Shown here one piece after another: positions 48,253 through 58,164 of a DNA stretch of 64,000 bases. The translations under genes were made by a program, and so were the position numbers. This DNA comes from Paenibacillus sp. NAIST15-1 (GTDB taxonomy: Bacteria; Bacillota; Bacilli; Paenibacillales; Paenibacillaceae). Under the pieces are notes generated by a model. The model had not been told where the DNA came from and made no database searches. It saw only the letters and a list, made by a program, of their open reading frames with translations. How positions within the stretch are numbered: position 1 is the first letter of the stretch; each line of letters begins with the position of its first letter. Where the stretch lies: positions 310,001 through 374,000 of the forward strand of contig NZ_BBYF01000004.1 in the NCBI RefSeq assembly GCF_001894745.1. The letters are read 5' to 3'.

Positions 48253-49227
48253 ATGAAAAAGAAAGGGTTGTTATTCACCTTATTCGCAGCTCTTCTTGTC
48301 CTCTTGACCGGTTGTGATTCATTAGATGTTTTGAATCCGAAAGGTCCTCAGGCCAAGACGCAGTCCGACGTCATTATTTTCTCCATGATTATGATGGCAG
48401 GAATTTTGTTCGTCGTGTACGCACTTTATATTTTCATGTTAACGAAGTATCGCGCTTCAAAATCAGCACCTGATTATGAGCCTCCTCATGAGGAAGGCAG
48501 CAAGTGGCTGGAAATTACGTGGACGTTAATTCCGGTCATTATTGTAACCGTGCTATCTGTTGTGACGATTCGCTCTACTGTTGCAGTAGAATCGCCTCCA
48601 GAAGGCTATGACAATCAGAAGCCACTCGTTATTTATGCCGCATCATCCAACTTCAAATGGCATTTCAGCTATCCAGAAGAAGGCATTGAAACAGTGAACT
48701 ATCTGAATATCCCTACGAATCGCCCAATCGAGTTCCGTCTCTATTCTTACGGACCGATTACAAGCTTCTGGGTACCGCAGCTTGGCGGTCAGAAGTACGC
48801 GATGAGCGACATGGTGACGACACTTCACCTTGCAGCTGATCATGAAGGTTCATTTATGGGTAAAAACTCGAACTTCAGCGGTAAAGGCTTTGCACACATG
48901 CAATTCGAAGTGCTCGCAATGTCCCCAACCAAGTACACAGAGTGGGTAAAAGAAGTGAAGGGTACCGCTTCTGAATTGACAGAAGAGGAATTCAACTCCT
49001 TGCTGAAGACCGAATTTGTAGGACGGAAATCTTATTCCTCCACACACTTGACATTCAGACCAGCACCAGAGGGCGAACATGGCGGCCACAATCATGGTGG
49101 ATCGTCTCATGACGACTCTCATAAGGAATCGGATAAAGAAATGGATCACTCGAAAATGGATCATTCGAACATGGAACATTCCAACGATGAACACCAAGAG
49201 ATGGATCATTCTCAACATGGCAACTAG
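48253..49227 (+). CDS. qoxA: Cytochrome aa3 quinol oxidase subunit II
   Basis: The protein has 324 residues. A lipoprotein signal ends in LLTGC, then two transmembrane helices (SMIMMAGILFVVYALYIFML, WTLIPVIIVTVLSVVT) and the cupredoxin domain (SSNFKWHFSYPEEG, SFWVPQLGGQKYAM). The Cys and His ligands of CuA are missing as expected for a quinol oxidase. The C-terminal 40 or so residues are His- and Met-rich (HGGHNHGGSSHDDSH, then MDHSKMDHSNMEHS). First gene of qoxABCD. ATG at 48253; TTG at 48250 possible. Confidence 0.94.
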   Translation: MKKKGLLFTLFAALLVLLTGCDSLDVLNPKGPQAKTQSDVIIFSMIMMAGILFVVYALYIFMLTKYRASKSAPDYEPPHEEGSKWLEITWTLIPVIIVTVLSVVTIRSTVAVESPPEGYDNQKPLVIYAASSNFKWHFSYPEEGIETVNYLNIPTNRPIEFRLYSYGPITSFWVPQLGGQKYAMSDMVTTLHLAADHEGSFMGKNSNFSGKGFAHMQFEVLAMSPTKYTEWVKEVKGTASELTEEEFNSLLKTEFVGRKSYSSTHLTFRPAPEGEHGGHNHGGSSHDDSHKESDKEMDHSKMDHSNMEHSNDEHQEMDHSQHGN

Positions 49228-49256
49228 ATTGAACAAGAAAGGAGTAATTTGAGACT

Positions 49257-51200
49257 ATGAAATGGGACGAATTTTTCGTTACCGGCGAACCGATGATTTA
49301 TGGCGCTATGGCCAGCATCGTGCTCGTGACGATAGCCATCATCTTCAGCTTGACCTATTTCAAAAAATGGGGCTATCTGTGGCGGGAATGGCTGACAACC
49401 GTTGACCATAAGAAAATCGGTATCATGTACATCCTGAGTGCCCTGGTCATGCTGTTCCGCGGCGGTATGGACGCTCTGATGATGCGTACGCAGCTGGCTG
49501 CACCTGATATGAAGTTCCTGGATGCCCAGCACTATAATGAAGTATTTACAACGCACGGCGTTATTATGATTCTCTTTATGGCGATGCCATTTATTATCGG
49601 CTTGATGAACGTAGTTATTCCGCTCCAAATCGGGGCACGCGACGTCGCATTCCCTCGCCTGAACGCAGTCAGCTTCTGGCTGTTCTTCTGGGGAGCAATG
49701 CTGTTCAACATCTCGTTCGTTATCGGGGGCTCCCCGGATGCGGGCTGGACATCTTACTTCCCGCTTGCAGGTCCTGAGCTTGCACCGAAGATCGGGAATA
49801 ACTTCTATGCGATCGCATTGCAGATTGCAGGTCTTGGTACTTTGATGACAGGCGTCAACTTCATCGTTACGATCTTGAGAATGCGCGCACCTGGCATGAC
49901 ATTGATGAAAATGCCAATGTTCACGTGGTCGGTTCTGATCACGAACGTTATCATTTTGTTCGCATTCCCTGTATTGACTGTAGCGCTTGCGCTTATGACA
50001 TTCGACCGCATGTTCGGCTCTCAGTTCTTCTCGATGGCCAACGGCGGTATGGATATGCTCTGGGCCAACCTGTTCTGGGTATGGGGACATCCTGAGGTAT
50101 ATATCGTTATCTTGCCGGCCTTCGGTATATATAGTGAAATTATCTCAACGTTCTCTCGCAAGAACTTGTACGGTTACAAATCGATGGTTGTCAGTATGGT
50201 AGCCATCTCGCTCTTGTCCTTCCTCGTGTGGGCGCATCACTTCTACACGATGGGTCACGGCGCAATGGTTAACGGATTCTTCTCCGTTAGTACGATGGCG
50301 ATCTCGATTCCGACCGGGGTTAAGATATTTAACTGGCTGTTCACCCTGCGAAAGGGTAAGATACAGTTCACAACACCGATGCTGTACTCTCTTGCCTTCA
50401 TTCCAATCTTCACGATTGGTGGCGTAACGGGCGTTATGCTTGCAATGGCAAGTGCTGACTATCAGTATCACAATACGATGTTCTTGGTTGCTCACTTCCA
50501 CTACGTATTGATTCCAGGTACCGTATTTGCGGTTATCGCAGGTATGTACTACTGGTTCCCTAAATTGTTCGGCTTCCGCCTGAACGAGCGTCTTGGTAAG
50601 ATCAGCTTCTGGTTCATCGCAATCTTCTTTAACGTGACATTCCTTCCATTGTTCTTCTTGGGACTGAAAGGTATGACACGCCGTATGTACACGTACTCTG
50701 CAGAAACTGGCTTCGGCCCGCTCAACTTGCTTGCAACAATCGGTTCTGTCGGTCTTGCTATCGGCTTCGCGATTCTCGTGTACAACATTTACTGGAGCTT
50801 CCGCTACCAGCCTAGAGATACAACGAGCGATCCGTGGGATGCACGCTCGCTTGAATGGGCAACGCACAGTCCGGTGCCTGAATATAACTTTGCTATCGTT
50901 CCAAAGGTGAAGAGCCTTGATGCCTTCTGGCTCTGGAAAAAGAACAAGCAACCATTGTTCGAAGGTGAGCTTGAAGAAATCCATATGCCGAACAATAACG
51001 GCCAGCCGTTCATTCTCGGTGTTATCTTCTTCTTCTGGGGATTCTTTATGGTATTTATGTGGTGGACACCTGCCATTATCACAAGCTTCCTCATTCTGAT
51101 TATGCTTGCAGTACGTTCCTTTGAACGGGATCATGGCCGCCATATCTCGGTGAAGGAAATCAAAAAGACGGAACAACAATTGCGGGGTGATAGAGCATGA
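49257..51200 (+). CDS. qoxB: Cytochrome aa3 quinol oxidase subunit I
   Basis: The protein has 647 residues with about fourteen to fifteen transmembrane helices. The heme-copper motifs are present: heme a His in FTTHGVIMI, the CuB His-Tyr pair in WGHPEVYIVILPAFG, the CuB His pair in VWAHHFYTMG, and the heme ligands in VAHFHYVL. It reduces oxygen and pumps protons. It lies 29 bases after qoxA and overlaps qoxC by four bases. Confidence 0.97.
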   Translation: MKWDEFFVTGEPMIYGAMASIVLVTIAIIFSLTYFKKWGYLWREWLTTVDHKKIGIMYILSALVMLFRGGMDALMMRTQLAAPDMKFLDAQHYNEVFTTHGVIMILFMAMPFIIGLMNVVIPLQIGARDVAFPRLNAVSFWLFFWGAMLFNISFVIGGSPDAGWTSYFPLAGPELAPKIGNNFYAIALQIAGLGTLMTGVNFIVTILRMRAPGMTLMKMPMFTWSVLITNVIILFAFPVLTVALALMTFDRMFGSQFFSMANGGMDMLWANLFWVWGHPEVYIVILPAFGIYSEIISTFSRKNLYGYKSMVVSMVAISLLSFLVWAHHFYTMGHGAMVNGFFSVSTMAISIPTGVKIFNWLFTLRKGKIQFTTPMLYSLAFIPIFTIGGVTGVMLAMASADYQYHNTMFLVAHFHYVLIPGTVFAVIAGMYYWFPKLFGFRLNERLGKISFWFIAIFFNVTFLPLFFLGLKGMTRRMYTYSAETGFGPLNLLATIGSVGLAIGFAILVYNIYWSFRYQPRDTTSDPWDARSLEWATHSPVPEYNFAIVPKVKSLDAFWLWKKNKQPLFEGELEEIHMPNNNGQPFILGVIFFFWGFFMVFMWWTPAIITSFLILIMLAVRSFERDHGRHISVKEIKKTEQQLRGDRA

Positions 51201-51793
51201 AGATCGATAATACGCTGCCGCTAGAATATCAGACAGAGGAGAACCGTAACCGAATCTTCGGCTTCTGGCTGTTCCTCGGCGCGGAGATTGTACTCTTCGC
51301 GACTTTGTTCGCCGTTTACTTTACACTGTGGACTCGTACGGGCAACGGCCCGTCTGCCAAAGAAATCTTTGAAATCAAGCCTGTATTGCTGGAGACATTC
51401 CTGCTCTTAACGAGTAGCTTCACTTGCGGACTTGCGATTCACAGTATGCGCATGAAACTGAAGAAGCCAGCCATGGTCTTCTTCGGAATCACGCTGCTGC
51501 TCGGCCTAGGCTTCCTGGGTGTTGAGATTTTCGAATTCGTCACTTACGTGCATGAAGGTGCAACACTGCAAACTTCTGCCTTCCTGTCCAGCTTGTTCGT
51601 CTTGCTTGGAACACACGGTGCGCACGTAACGATGGGTCTTCTGTGGGGATCCGGATTGATGATGCAAATCAAGCGTGAAGGATTTACACATGATACAGCG
51701 AACAAGTCGTTCATCTTCTCGCTGTACTGGCACTTCCTTGACGTAGTATGGATCTTTATCTTCAGCTTCGTATACTTGAAAGGAATGATGTGA
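51197..51793 (+). CDS. qoxC: Cytochrome aa3 quinol oxidase subunit III
   Basis: The protein has 198 residues and five transmembrane helices, with the family patterns FGFWLFLGAEIVLFATLFAVY, LLLTSSFTCGLAIH and GTHGAHVTMGLLW and the C-terminal YWHFLDVVWIFIF (in parts). It stabilises the oxidase complex. Its ATG overlaps the qoxB stop (ATGA), so the two are coupled. Confidence 0.96.
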   Translation: MKIDNTLPLEYQTEENRNRIFGFWLFLGAEIVLFATLFAVYFTLWTRTGNGPSAKEIFEIKPVLLETFLLLTSSFTCGLAIHSMRMKLKKPAMVFFGITLLLGLGFLGVEIFEFVTYVHEGATLQTSAFLSSLFVLLGTHGAHVTMGLLWGSGLMMQIKREGFTHDTANKSFIFSLYWHFLDVVWIFIFSFVYLKGMM

Positions 51794-51794
51794 T

Positions 51795-52082
51795 ATGAAA
51801 CAACTATTCCCGATACGTCATGTAATGGGTTATGTCTTCTCTCTCGTCCTTTCTGTCGTTGCGTTAGCCGTCATTGTATGGGATATGTCATTCACAACAG
51901 GACTTACAATCTTGATCATCTGCGCAGCTATCCAGGCTGCCGTGCAATTGTTCCTGTTCATGCATATCGATGAAGATAAGACAACGAAAACAGCCAACTA
52001 TACGAATATTCTGTACGCATTATTCGTAGCTCTCGTGACGTTGTTCGGTACACTGTTCACGATGATCTGGGGTTACTTGTAA
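51795..52082 (+). CDS. qoxD: Cytochrome aa3 quinol oxidase subunit IV
   Basis: The protein has 95 residues and three transmembrane helices, with the typical AAIQAAVQLFLFMHI motif and GTLFTMIWGYL end. It aids oxidase assembly. It starts two bases after qoxC and ends before a strong terminator. Confidence 0.95.
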   Translation: MKQLFPIRHVMGYVFSLVLSVVALAVIVWDMSFTTGLTILIICAAIQAAVQLFLFMHIDEDKTTKTANYTNILYALFVALVTLFGTLFTMIWGYL

Positions 52083-52092
52083 GAAGAACGAA

Positions 52093-52138
52093 GAGGCTAT
52101 CCTTGAAGTCGCAAGACTTCAGGATAGCCTCTTTTTTT
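52093..52138 (+). terminator. Rho-independent terminator of qoxABCD
   Basis: A near-perfect 17-bp stem, starting GAGGCTATCC at 52093 and ending GGATAGCCTC at 52131, has a GCAA loop and is followed by seven T. Confidence 0.95.
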
Positions 52139-52149
52139 GCAGTGATGAG

Positions 52150-53700
52150 CTACTTCTTTGCCAAGAAGGCATCAATTTGACGCTGCAGCTCCTGCTGAAT
52201 CCGCTTGAGGGAAGGCCCTGCTTCAACCTCGAATTTCTTCAGTGTCTCCTCAGGATCAAGGACGCCATTGAACAATGCAGGATAGTACTTCGCCTCGACC
52301 GTATTATATTGGCTAAGGTCATTCTGTACAGTAGAGGAATCGAATTCGAATCCCGTCAATATATCCTTCGTGAAGCTGTCTGCATCGCGGAGTACAGCAT
52401 CGAAGTGTTCGTACGTTTTGTCTGCTTCCACATCTGTCCGCTCATCGATTGGATTCCATACCCATACATAGCCGAATTGCGAATACCCCTTCGTATCGAG
52501 CAATTTGAATTCCTTGTCGCCAAGAGCTTCCCAATGCTTCCCTTGTATCCCGTAGGACAGCAGATCATAATTTTCCTTCTGATTCGCCCAGTCCATAAAC
52601 ATGACAGCACGTTCCTTATTTTTGCTTACCTTCGGAACGGCGAGGAAGTTCCACTGCTTGAAGTTCGAGATATTTGCCCCTTTGGTCGGATCGAAGAAGG
52701 TCACGGTCTCCAGATCACCGTTCGGAACATTGCTCTTGAACTGCTGATCGAAGGAGAGTCCTGTACCGAACGATCCCTTCGTCACGATAGCGGCTTTCCC
52801 GCTCATGAAAGGCTGAATGAAATCCTTCGCAGTCAAAATATCCTTGTATACGAGGCCATCTTTATACATCTGTCTGGCCTCCTTCAACCATGTCATAATC
52901 GGTTCCTTATCCTCGAACAGATTGAATACTTTGCCATCATTATTTTTGTAGTATAAGGTCAGACTGCTTCCGAGTGCATGGGTAAACCGCGCATGCGTAA
53001 TGTAATCATGAAGACTGCGCTGGCCGACAATCGAATACGTCTGCTGCCCGGTAGTTCCTGCCGCCGTAAACGGCGCAATGCCCGGCTCCTTATCCTTCAC
53101 CTTGTAAGCAAAATCAATTAACTCCTTATAGGTCTTGATAGGCGGCACACCCAGCTTCTCACGAATATCCTTGCGCACGACATAAGCGTTGCCCGCCATG
53201 TAGACTAATCCAAGCGGCACTGCCATGATTTTGCCGTCATACTTGTTCGCATCCCACATTTGCTGTGGACGCTTCTCTAACACGTTCTTGCCATACTGCT
53301 TGAGCAGATCATCTAGCGGCTCATAGTAGCCGTCTGCAATCATTTGATTGATATGCAGCCATGGTGCATCGAAGATCAGATCGATATTTTCACCAGAAGC
53401 AAGGGTCACCTGTGTCTTCTGCCCCAAGTCAGCCCACGGCACGAATACGATGTCCAGCTTGACGTTAATCGTATCCTTCATCCGCTTTTCTGCTTCAGCA
53501 ATGACAAGATCCATATCTGGCGGACGGTCTCCCGGGATCATAATCTTCAATGTAACCGGTTCCAATTTACTGCCTGACGACTCGCTCCCCTTCGAGGCAT
53601 CCGTGCTGGACGATCCTTCCGTCCCTTTTGAGCAGCCCACAATCAGAGACAAGGACAATAGCAACACAAGCGAGATGTTCCACCAGCGTTTCATTTTCAT
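52150..53700 (-). CDS. Extracellular solute-binding lipoprotein of a carbohydrate ABC importer
   Basis: The protein has 516 residues. The lipoprotein signal ends in LIVGC, followed by the family 1 solute-binding fold with VTLKIMIPGDRPPDMDLV near the N-terminus (Paenibacillus LipO/LplA-like). It captures an oligosaccharide or uronide at the cell surface. It is the last gene of the importer operon after two permeases and an AraC sensor. GGGGGG precedes the ATG. Confidence 0.93.
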   Translation of the reverse strand: MKMKRWWNISLVLLLSLSLIVGCSKGTEGSSSTDASKGSESSGSKLEPVTLKIMIPGDRPPDMDLVIAEAEKRMKDTINVKLDIVFVPWADLGQKTQVTLASGENIDLIFDAPWLHINQMIADGYYEPLDDLLKQYGKNVLEKRPQQMWDANKYDGKIMAVPLGLVYMAGNAYVVRKDIREKLGVPPIKTYKELIDFAYKVKDKEPGIAPFTAAGTTGQQTYSIVGQRSLHDYITHARFTHALGSSLTLYYKNNDGKVFNLFEDKEPIMTWLKEARQMYKDGLVYKDILTAKDFIQPFMSGKAAIVTKGSFGTGLSFDQQFKSNVPNGDLETVTFFDPTKGANISNFKQWNFLAVPKVSKNKERAVMFMDWANQKENYDLLSYGIQGKHWEALGDKEFKLLDTKGYSQFGYVWVWNPIDERTDVEADKTYEHFDAVLRDADSFTKDILTGFEFDSSTVQNDLSQYNTVEAKYYPALFNGVLDPEETLKKFEVEAGPSLKRIQQELQRQIDAFLAKK

Positions 53701-53730
53701 TTCTTCGTCCCCCCTACAACAAGATATGAA

Positions 53731-54597
53731 TTAGCCTTTCACGGATCCTAATGTCATGCCTTTAATGAAATATTTCTGCACAAATGGATATACGAACACA
53801 ATCGGCCCAATAGTGATGCAGACAATAGCAAGCTGCATGCCGTAGGTTGGGACGACAATATTGTATTCCGTCTTGCTCCCTGCCACGTATGCCATGGCAT
53901 TCAAGTTAGACATCAGCTGTCTAATCATCATCTGCAGCGGATGAAGCTTATAGTTATCAATAAATAGCAGCGACAAGTACCAGTCATTCCAATATTGCAG
54001 CGCATAGAACAGAGCAACCGTTGCAATGACCGGCAGGGAAATCGGCCATATGACACGGAAGAAGATACGAATGTCATTGGCCCCATCCACAGTGGCTGCT
54101 TCGTTCAACTCATAAGGCAGAGACCGATAATAGGACACAAGGATGAAGGCATAGAACGGGTTCAGCAGGTATGGCAGGACAAGAGCCCATAAAGAGTCTT
54201 TCAGATTAAGCCAGTTCGCAATGAGCATGTAGAATCCTACAAGTCCTGCGCCGAACAGCATCGTGAAGAAGGTTAGGAAGGACAGAATATTCCGATATTT
54301 CACCTTCGGATGACTCAGCACGTATGCATAGGAAGCTGTAAGGAGAACGCCAAGCACCGTTCCGGTAATGGTGACAAATAACGTGACACCATAGCTCCGG
54401 AAGACCTGATCTCCGGACAAGAGCATGGCGTACGCATCTAAGCTGAAGGACGTGGGGAACAACTGATATCCAGCAGTCTGGATATAGGATTCGTTCGCAA
54501 AGGAATTGATCAACACAATCCAAAACGGGATGAAGCAAATCAGGGCAAAACCAATTAGAAAACCATATACAATGCCAAGAAACAATCGTTCACGCAT
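53731..54597 (-). CDS. Carbohydrate ABC transporter permease, LplC/YtcP type
   Basis: The protein has about 288 residues and six transmembrane helices with the inner-membrane EAA motif ELNEAATVDGANDIRIFFRV (EAA-G). It pairs with the LplB-type permease to pass a sugar or glycan fragment. The ATG at 54597 has AAGGTG eight bases upstream; ATG at 54603 and GTG at 54606 are in frame. It ends before the binding protein. Confidence 0.92.
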   Translation of the reverse strand: MRERLFLGIVYGFLIGFALICFIPFWIVLINSFANESYIQTAGYQLFPTSFSLDAYAMLLSGDQVFRSYGVTLFVTITGTVLGVLLTASYAYVLSHPKVKYRNILSFLTFFTMLFGAGLVGFYMLIANWLNLKDSLWALVLPYLLNPFYAFILVSYYRSLPYELNEAATVDGANDIRIFFRVIWPISLPVIATVALFYALQYWNDWYLSLLFIDNYKLHPLQMMIRQLMSNLNAMAYVAGSKTEYNIVVPTYGMQLAIVCITIGPIVFVYPFVQKYFIKGMTLGSVKG

Positions 54598-54609
54598 GTT
54601 CATCACACC

Positions 54610-55545
54610 TTAGAACAATCTAGAATCTGGGTCAACCTTCCGTGTCAACCAATTGAAAAAAACAACGGCGATGAGTCCCATAAGAGACTGATAGAGGATA
54701 ATCGCAGAGGACATGCTGAAGTTGCCCATCTGCCGCAGCGCGCGATATGCATACGTATCAATGACATCCGTCGTTGGGAATAATACGCCAACATCTCCAA
54801 TAATGGCGTATATCATACCGAAATCCCCGTAGAATATTCGGCCGATGCCAAGCAGCGTCATAATGATGATGATCGGACGCAATAGCGGAAGCGTGATATA
54901 CATGATTTGCTGGAAGCGGCTCGCCCCTTCCATTTTGGCACATTCATAATATTCAGAAGAAATACTCGTAATCGATGCCAGAAAGATAATGGAGTTGTAT
55001 CCCGCTACCTTCCATACGTACACGAAGGTTAGAATATAAGGCCATACTCCAGGGGATAGATACCAATCCACCCCTTCAAAGCCAAGCGCCGTCAATGCCT
55101 GATTCATCATTCCTTCTGTAGAGCTGAACATCGTCTGCACCATCATGCTGACTACGAGCCAAGAAATGAAGTAGGGCAGAAAGACAAATGATTGCGCGGT
55201 CTTCTTAAACCACTTGCCTGTGACCTCATTCAACAGAATGGCGAGCACAACTGCTGTCCCAAGACCGAACACGAGAAACAGTCCGTTTAGAAATACGGTG
55301 TTCCATGTGACGCGCAGCCAGTCATTGCCTTGAAAGAAGAACTCGAAGTTCTGGAAGCCTATCCACTCACTGCCGAATAGTCCATCGGCAAGCCGGTACC
55401 TCTTGAAAGCCAGCAAGTGCCCCAGCATTGGCATATAAGCAAATAGAAGCAGAAACAGCAGACCTGGCAGACCGAGTAAGTATAGGTATCGATTCTTCCT
55501 TATCTCATAAACAAATCCATGGCCTCCTCTTTTTGTACGTCGCAA
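54610..55545 (-). CDS. Carbohydrate ABC transporter permease, LplB/YtcP-partner type
   Basis: The protein has 311 residues and six transmembrane helices with the EAA-like motif YYECAKMEGASRFQQIMYIT, and the LplB-family start LLGLPGLLFLLLFAYMPML. The start is TTG at 55545, seven bases after AGGAGG. No ATPase is encoded nearby; an importer of this group usually shares a common ATPase (MsmX-type) elsewhere. Confidence 0.92.
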   Translation of the reverse strand: MRRTKRGGHGFVYEIRKNRYLYLLGLPGLLFLLLFAYMPMLGHLLAFKRYRLADGLFGSEWIGFQNFEFFFQGNDWLRVTWNTVFLNGLFLVFGLGTAVVLAILLNEVTGKWFKKTAQSFVFLPYFISWLVVSMMVQTMFSSTEGMMNQALTALGFEGVDWYLSPGVWPYILTFVYVWKVAGYNSIIFLASITSISSEYYECAKMEGASRFQQIMYITLPLLRPIIIIMTLLGIGRIFYGDFGMIYAIIGDVGVLFPTTDVIDTYAYRALRQMGNFSMSSAIILYQSLMGLIAVVFFNWLTRKVDPDSRLF

Positions 55546-55726
55546 AGCCTCCCCTCCTCACTATTCACGATCTATGTGTGAAACCATTGAGTAATAGGGT
55601 CATCGTAGCAGTTCACCTATGGATCTCACTAGTTCTCATTGGCCGAATCAGGTTCTGCTGTGGTATATGTCAGGGTTCTTATTTTGCCGATTTGGCTTCT
55701 ATTTCGTTTACGGCTCATTCCCTACG

Positions 55727-57913
55727 CTAACCACTTGCCTCTTGCACCTGCTCCAGCCGGTACTGTGCTGGTGTCATCCCTGTTGATTTTTTGAAGGCGG
55801 TGAAGAAGTGGCTCTTGGTCTGGAAGCCTGCCTGCTGTGAAATATCTGCAACACTCAAATCGGAATGCAGCAGCAATTCCTTCACCATTTCGATACGCTT
55901 ATTGAGTATGTACTGAGACATGGAGTATCCATAATGATCGAGAAATAGCTGGCGCACGTATTTGGCGGAGAGTGCAATATGGTCTGCGATATCATCGACG
56001 GACAGTGCTGGATCGTGAATATGATATTGAATATATTCGACCACCTCTTGAACGATCTTCCCCTTACGGTTCAAGCTCTTCTGATTGCCAAGCAGCGACA
56101 TGATACGGACTATCTCTTCCTTCATCCACATATGGATATCCTCCAGCTTCGTGAACCTCTTCAGGCGCTGCTCCATCCCCTCCACACTATCAATGGAAGT
56201 CAGCTTGCTGAAGGATTTGACGAAAGAGAAGAATAATAGCCGCAGCTGGAACTGACATTCTGAATACCTCATCGTCAGCAATCTTGCAAATAATTGCTCC
56301 AGGAGGTTCAAGGATTGCTCTTCCTTGCCGCTCCGAATAGACTGGATGAGCTGATCCAGCAATATATCATCCGGCTGACAGTGCAAATCTGCGTATCGTT
56401 CATACTCCTGCTCCGTATAAATGCGATCCTCGCCGCTAACGAACTTGAACAATGTCACCTCACATAGCTCATCATAGACAACACGCATATCATCGCGAAC
56501 ATGCTTGGCTGCACTATAAGCAACAGTGATGTTCATCTGCACATGCTCCTTAGCCTGACGACGGAGCTCCGTTAATTGCTCCATCACATCATCTGCAGGT
56601 TCGGCAACTCCAATCAGAAGCAGCAGGTGATCACCGCCAAAGTCGACTACTTCGATCGTTCGGCTCTCGCTGCCTAGAAGTTCTTCCGCAATATTGCCAA
56701 CTGCATACTTGAGCAGCTTCCGGGACATAAAGTCATATTGCTCCGCAATGTCATAGAAGCCATCAATCTTCACGACAGACAGCCTTATCCATTCGTGTTG
56801 AAGAATCCTCGATTCACGAGCAAGCGCTGCCCGCGTGCTGTCTCCCAATCTGCCCTGAAGAATCCATTGACGCAGGTATTCCGTCTTGATAAGGGGGTAA
56901 TGATCGCGCAGCAGCGTGACACTCTGCTGAATCGCATCGTAATCACTGACAGCATGAACTCCAAGCTTCCCGTGAACCTGATTCGCCAGTCTTCGGAAGG
57001 GCTTGAAGAAGAGATGTGAATTCCAAAATACAACGATGAGCAGGACAACTAGCAGAAGTACCGAGTACAGCACGATCGTCTGCTGAAAAGTCGTCGCCTG
57101 CTGCCGGAATTGCTTCATTCCCGAGAGCGAATATAGGGTCCAGCCTTGCGCTTCTAAGTCGATATAGTTGATGTACAGTCTCTCCCCCTCGGTCTTGAGT
57201 TCGAGAGCACCATGTTTATCATTCGATCTGGACTGAATAACCTCAGGCATAATTGACTCGTTGATTGCGCCAAGCACCTGTCTCCCCGACCGGTCTAATA
57301 ACGCGACTTGATAATCCGGATCAGCGTCTCCCGCGATGAGGTACTGCTCCATTGCACGCTTATTCAACAATACTACGAGATAGCCATACTGCTCCTTACG
57401 GATATAGGAGGACGGAAGCAATAAGCCTATGTAGGATTTGTTTCCTACTTCATGATGAAAATATTGCAATAGAGTGGGAGCGCCTTGCTTCACTTTCTCG
57501 AGAATCGTATGGTCGGAGAATTCCTGAAAGTCGATCAGCCCTACATTGAAATCAATCACTTTTTCTCTGCGCATATTCAATAAGTAAGCGCCTTCAAAAA
57601 AGGGTTCTTTCGATAGGTACTTGGATAGGGTTTGGAGTGCTGCTGCATCCTGCAGTGGATCATCTTGATTTGAATACATCCAGTTCTGAATGGTCTGATC
57701 CCCATACATAGTCAGGCCATACCCTTTCAGCTTCGACAGAATAAATTCCGTCCGCTCCCTCGTCTCCTCAATTCTCTCCCGATTCATCGTACCTAACTGC
57801 ACAGTGGCATAATCTGAGAAACGCTGAACAAGAAACAAGGAGAACGGAATAATGATGAGGGTGATAAATATGCCACTCCATACAAAAATGCGCAAATACG
57901 TAGATTTGAACAT
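55727..57913 (-). CDS. Membrane-bound AraC-family regulator with extracytoplasmic sensor
   Basis: The protein has about 728 residues. Two transmembrane helices (WSGIFITLIIIPFSLFLV and VLYSVLLLVVLLIVVFW) enclose an extracytoplasmic sensor of about 270 residues, followed by a cytoplasmic linker and a C-terminal AraC domain (SVDDIADHIALSAKYVRQLF, SDLSVADISQQAGFQTKSHF). Such YesS-like proteins switch on the adjacent sugar importer. It is encoded upstream of the permeases on the same strand. The ATG at 57913 follows a G-rich GGAGGGGGG twelve bases upstream; the longer frame is unlikely. Confidence 0.88.
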   Translation of the reverse strand: MFKSTYLRIFVWSGIFITLIIIPFSLFLVQRFSDYATVQLGTMNRERIEETRERTEFILSKLKGYGLTMYGDQTIQNWMYSNQDDPLQDAAALQTLSKYLSKEPFFEGAYLLNMRREKVIDFNVGLIDFQEFSDHTILEKVKQGAPTLLQYFHHEVGNKSYIGLLLPSSYIRKEQYGYLVVLLNKRAMEQYLIAGDADPDYQVALLDRSGRQVLGAINESIMPEVIQSRSNDKHGALELKTEGERLYINYIDLEAQGWTLYSLSGMKQFRQQATTFQQTIVLYSVLLLVVLLIVVFWNSHLFFKPFRRLANQVHGKLGVHAVSDYDAIQQSVTLLRDHYPLIKTEYLRQWILQGRLGDSTRAALARESRILQHEWIRLSVVKIDGFYDIAEQYDFMSRKLLKYAVGNIAEELLGSESRTIEVVDFGGDHLLLLIGVAEPADDVMEQLTELRRQAKEHVQMNITVAYSAAKHVRDDMRVVYDELCEVTLFKFVSGEDRIYTEQEYERYADLHCQPDDILLDQLIQSIRSGKEEQSLNLLEQLFARLLTMRYSECQFQLRLLFFSFVKSFSKLTSIDSVEGMEQRLKRFTKLEDIHMWMKEEIVRIMSLLGNQKSLNRKGKIVQEVVEYIQYHIHDPALSVDDIADHIALSAKYVRQLFLDHYGYSMSQYILNKRIEMVKELLLHSDLSVADISQQAGFQTKSHFFTAFKKSTGMTPAQYRLEQVQEASG

Positions 57914-58164
57914 AACCGTAAACTGCCCCCCTCCTCGACGATCTGAACAGACAGTTGTCTGGAAACTTATGAGTACTATCTTAGCCGAACCTCCCCGCAA
58001 TTGCCTAGTTCTCGATCTTCCGTCAAGTTCTCTTTCGCCCAATTTCCATGTGTCCAAGCTTTATAGTCGCCTATTGATCGTGGCCGATCCCTTGACCTGT
58101 TGCCTTCCCCTTTCCAGATTCGTCCTGTAATATAGGATGTATATACCTATTTGGAGGGAGATCC

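Noticed and set aside
47868..48317. Plus-strand frame of 149 codons before and into qoxA
   Set aside because: It overlaps the qoxA start, has no ribosome binding site and shows no protein-like pattern.
49224..50090. Long minus-strand frame opposite qoxB
   Set aside because: It is a shadow of a highly biased membrane gene; its composition is rich in His/Arg/Cys without any family motif.
50145..51179. Second long minus-strand frame opposite qoxB
   Set aside because: Same reason: antisense of a conserved oxidase gene with no ribosome binding site.
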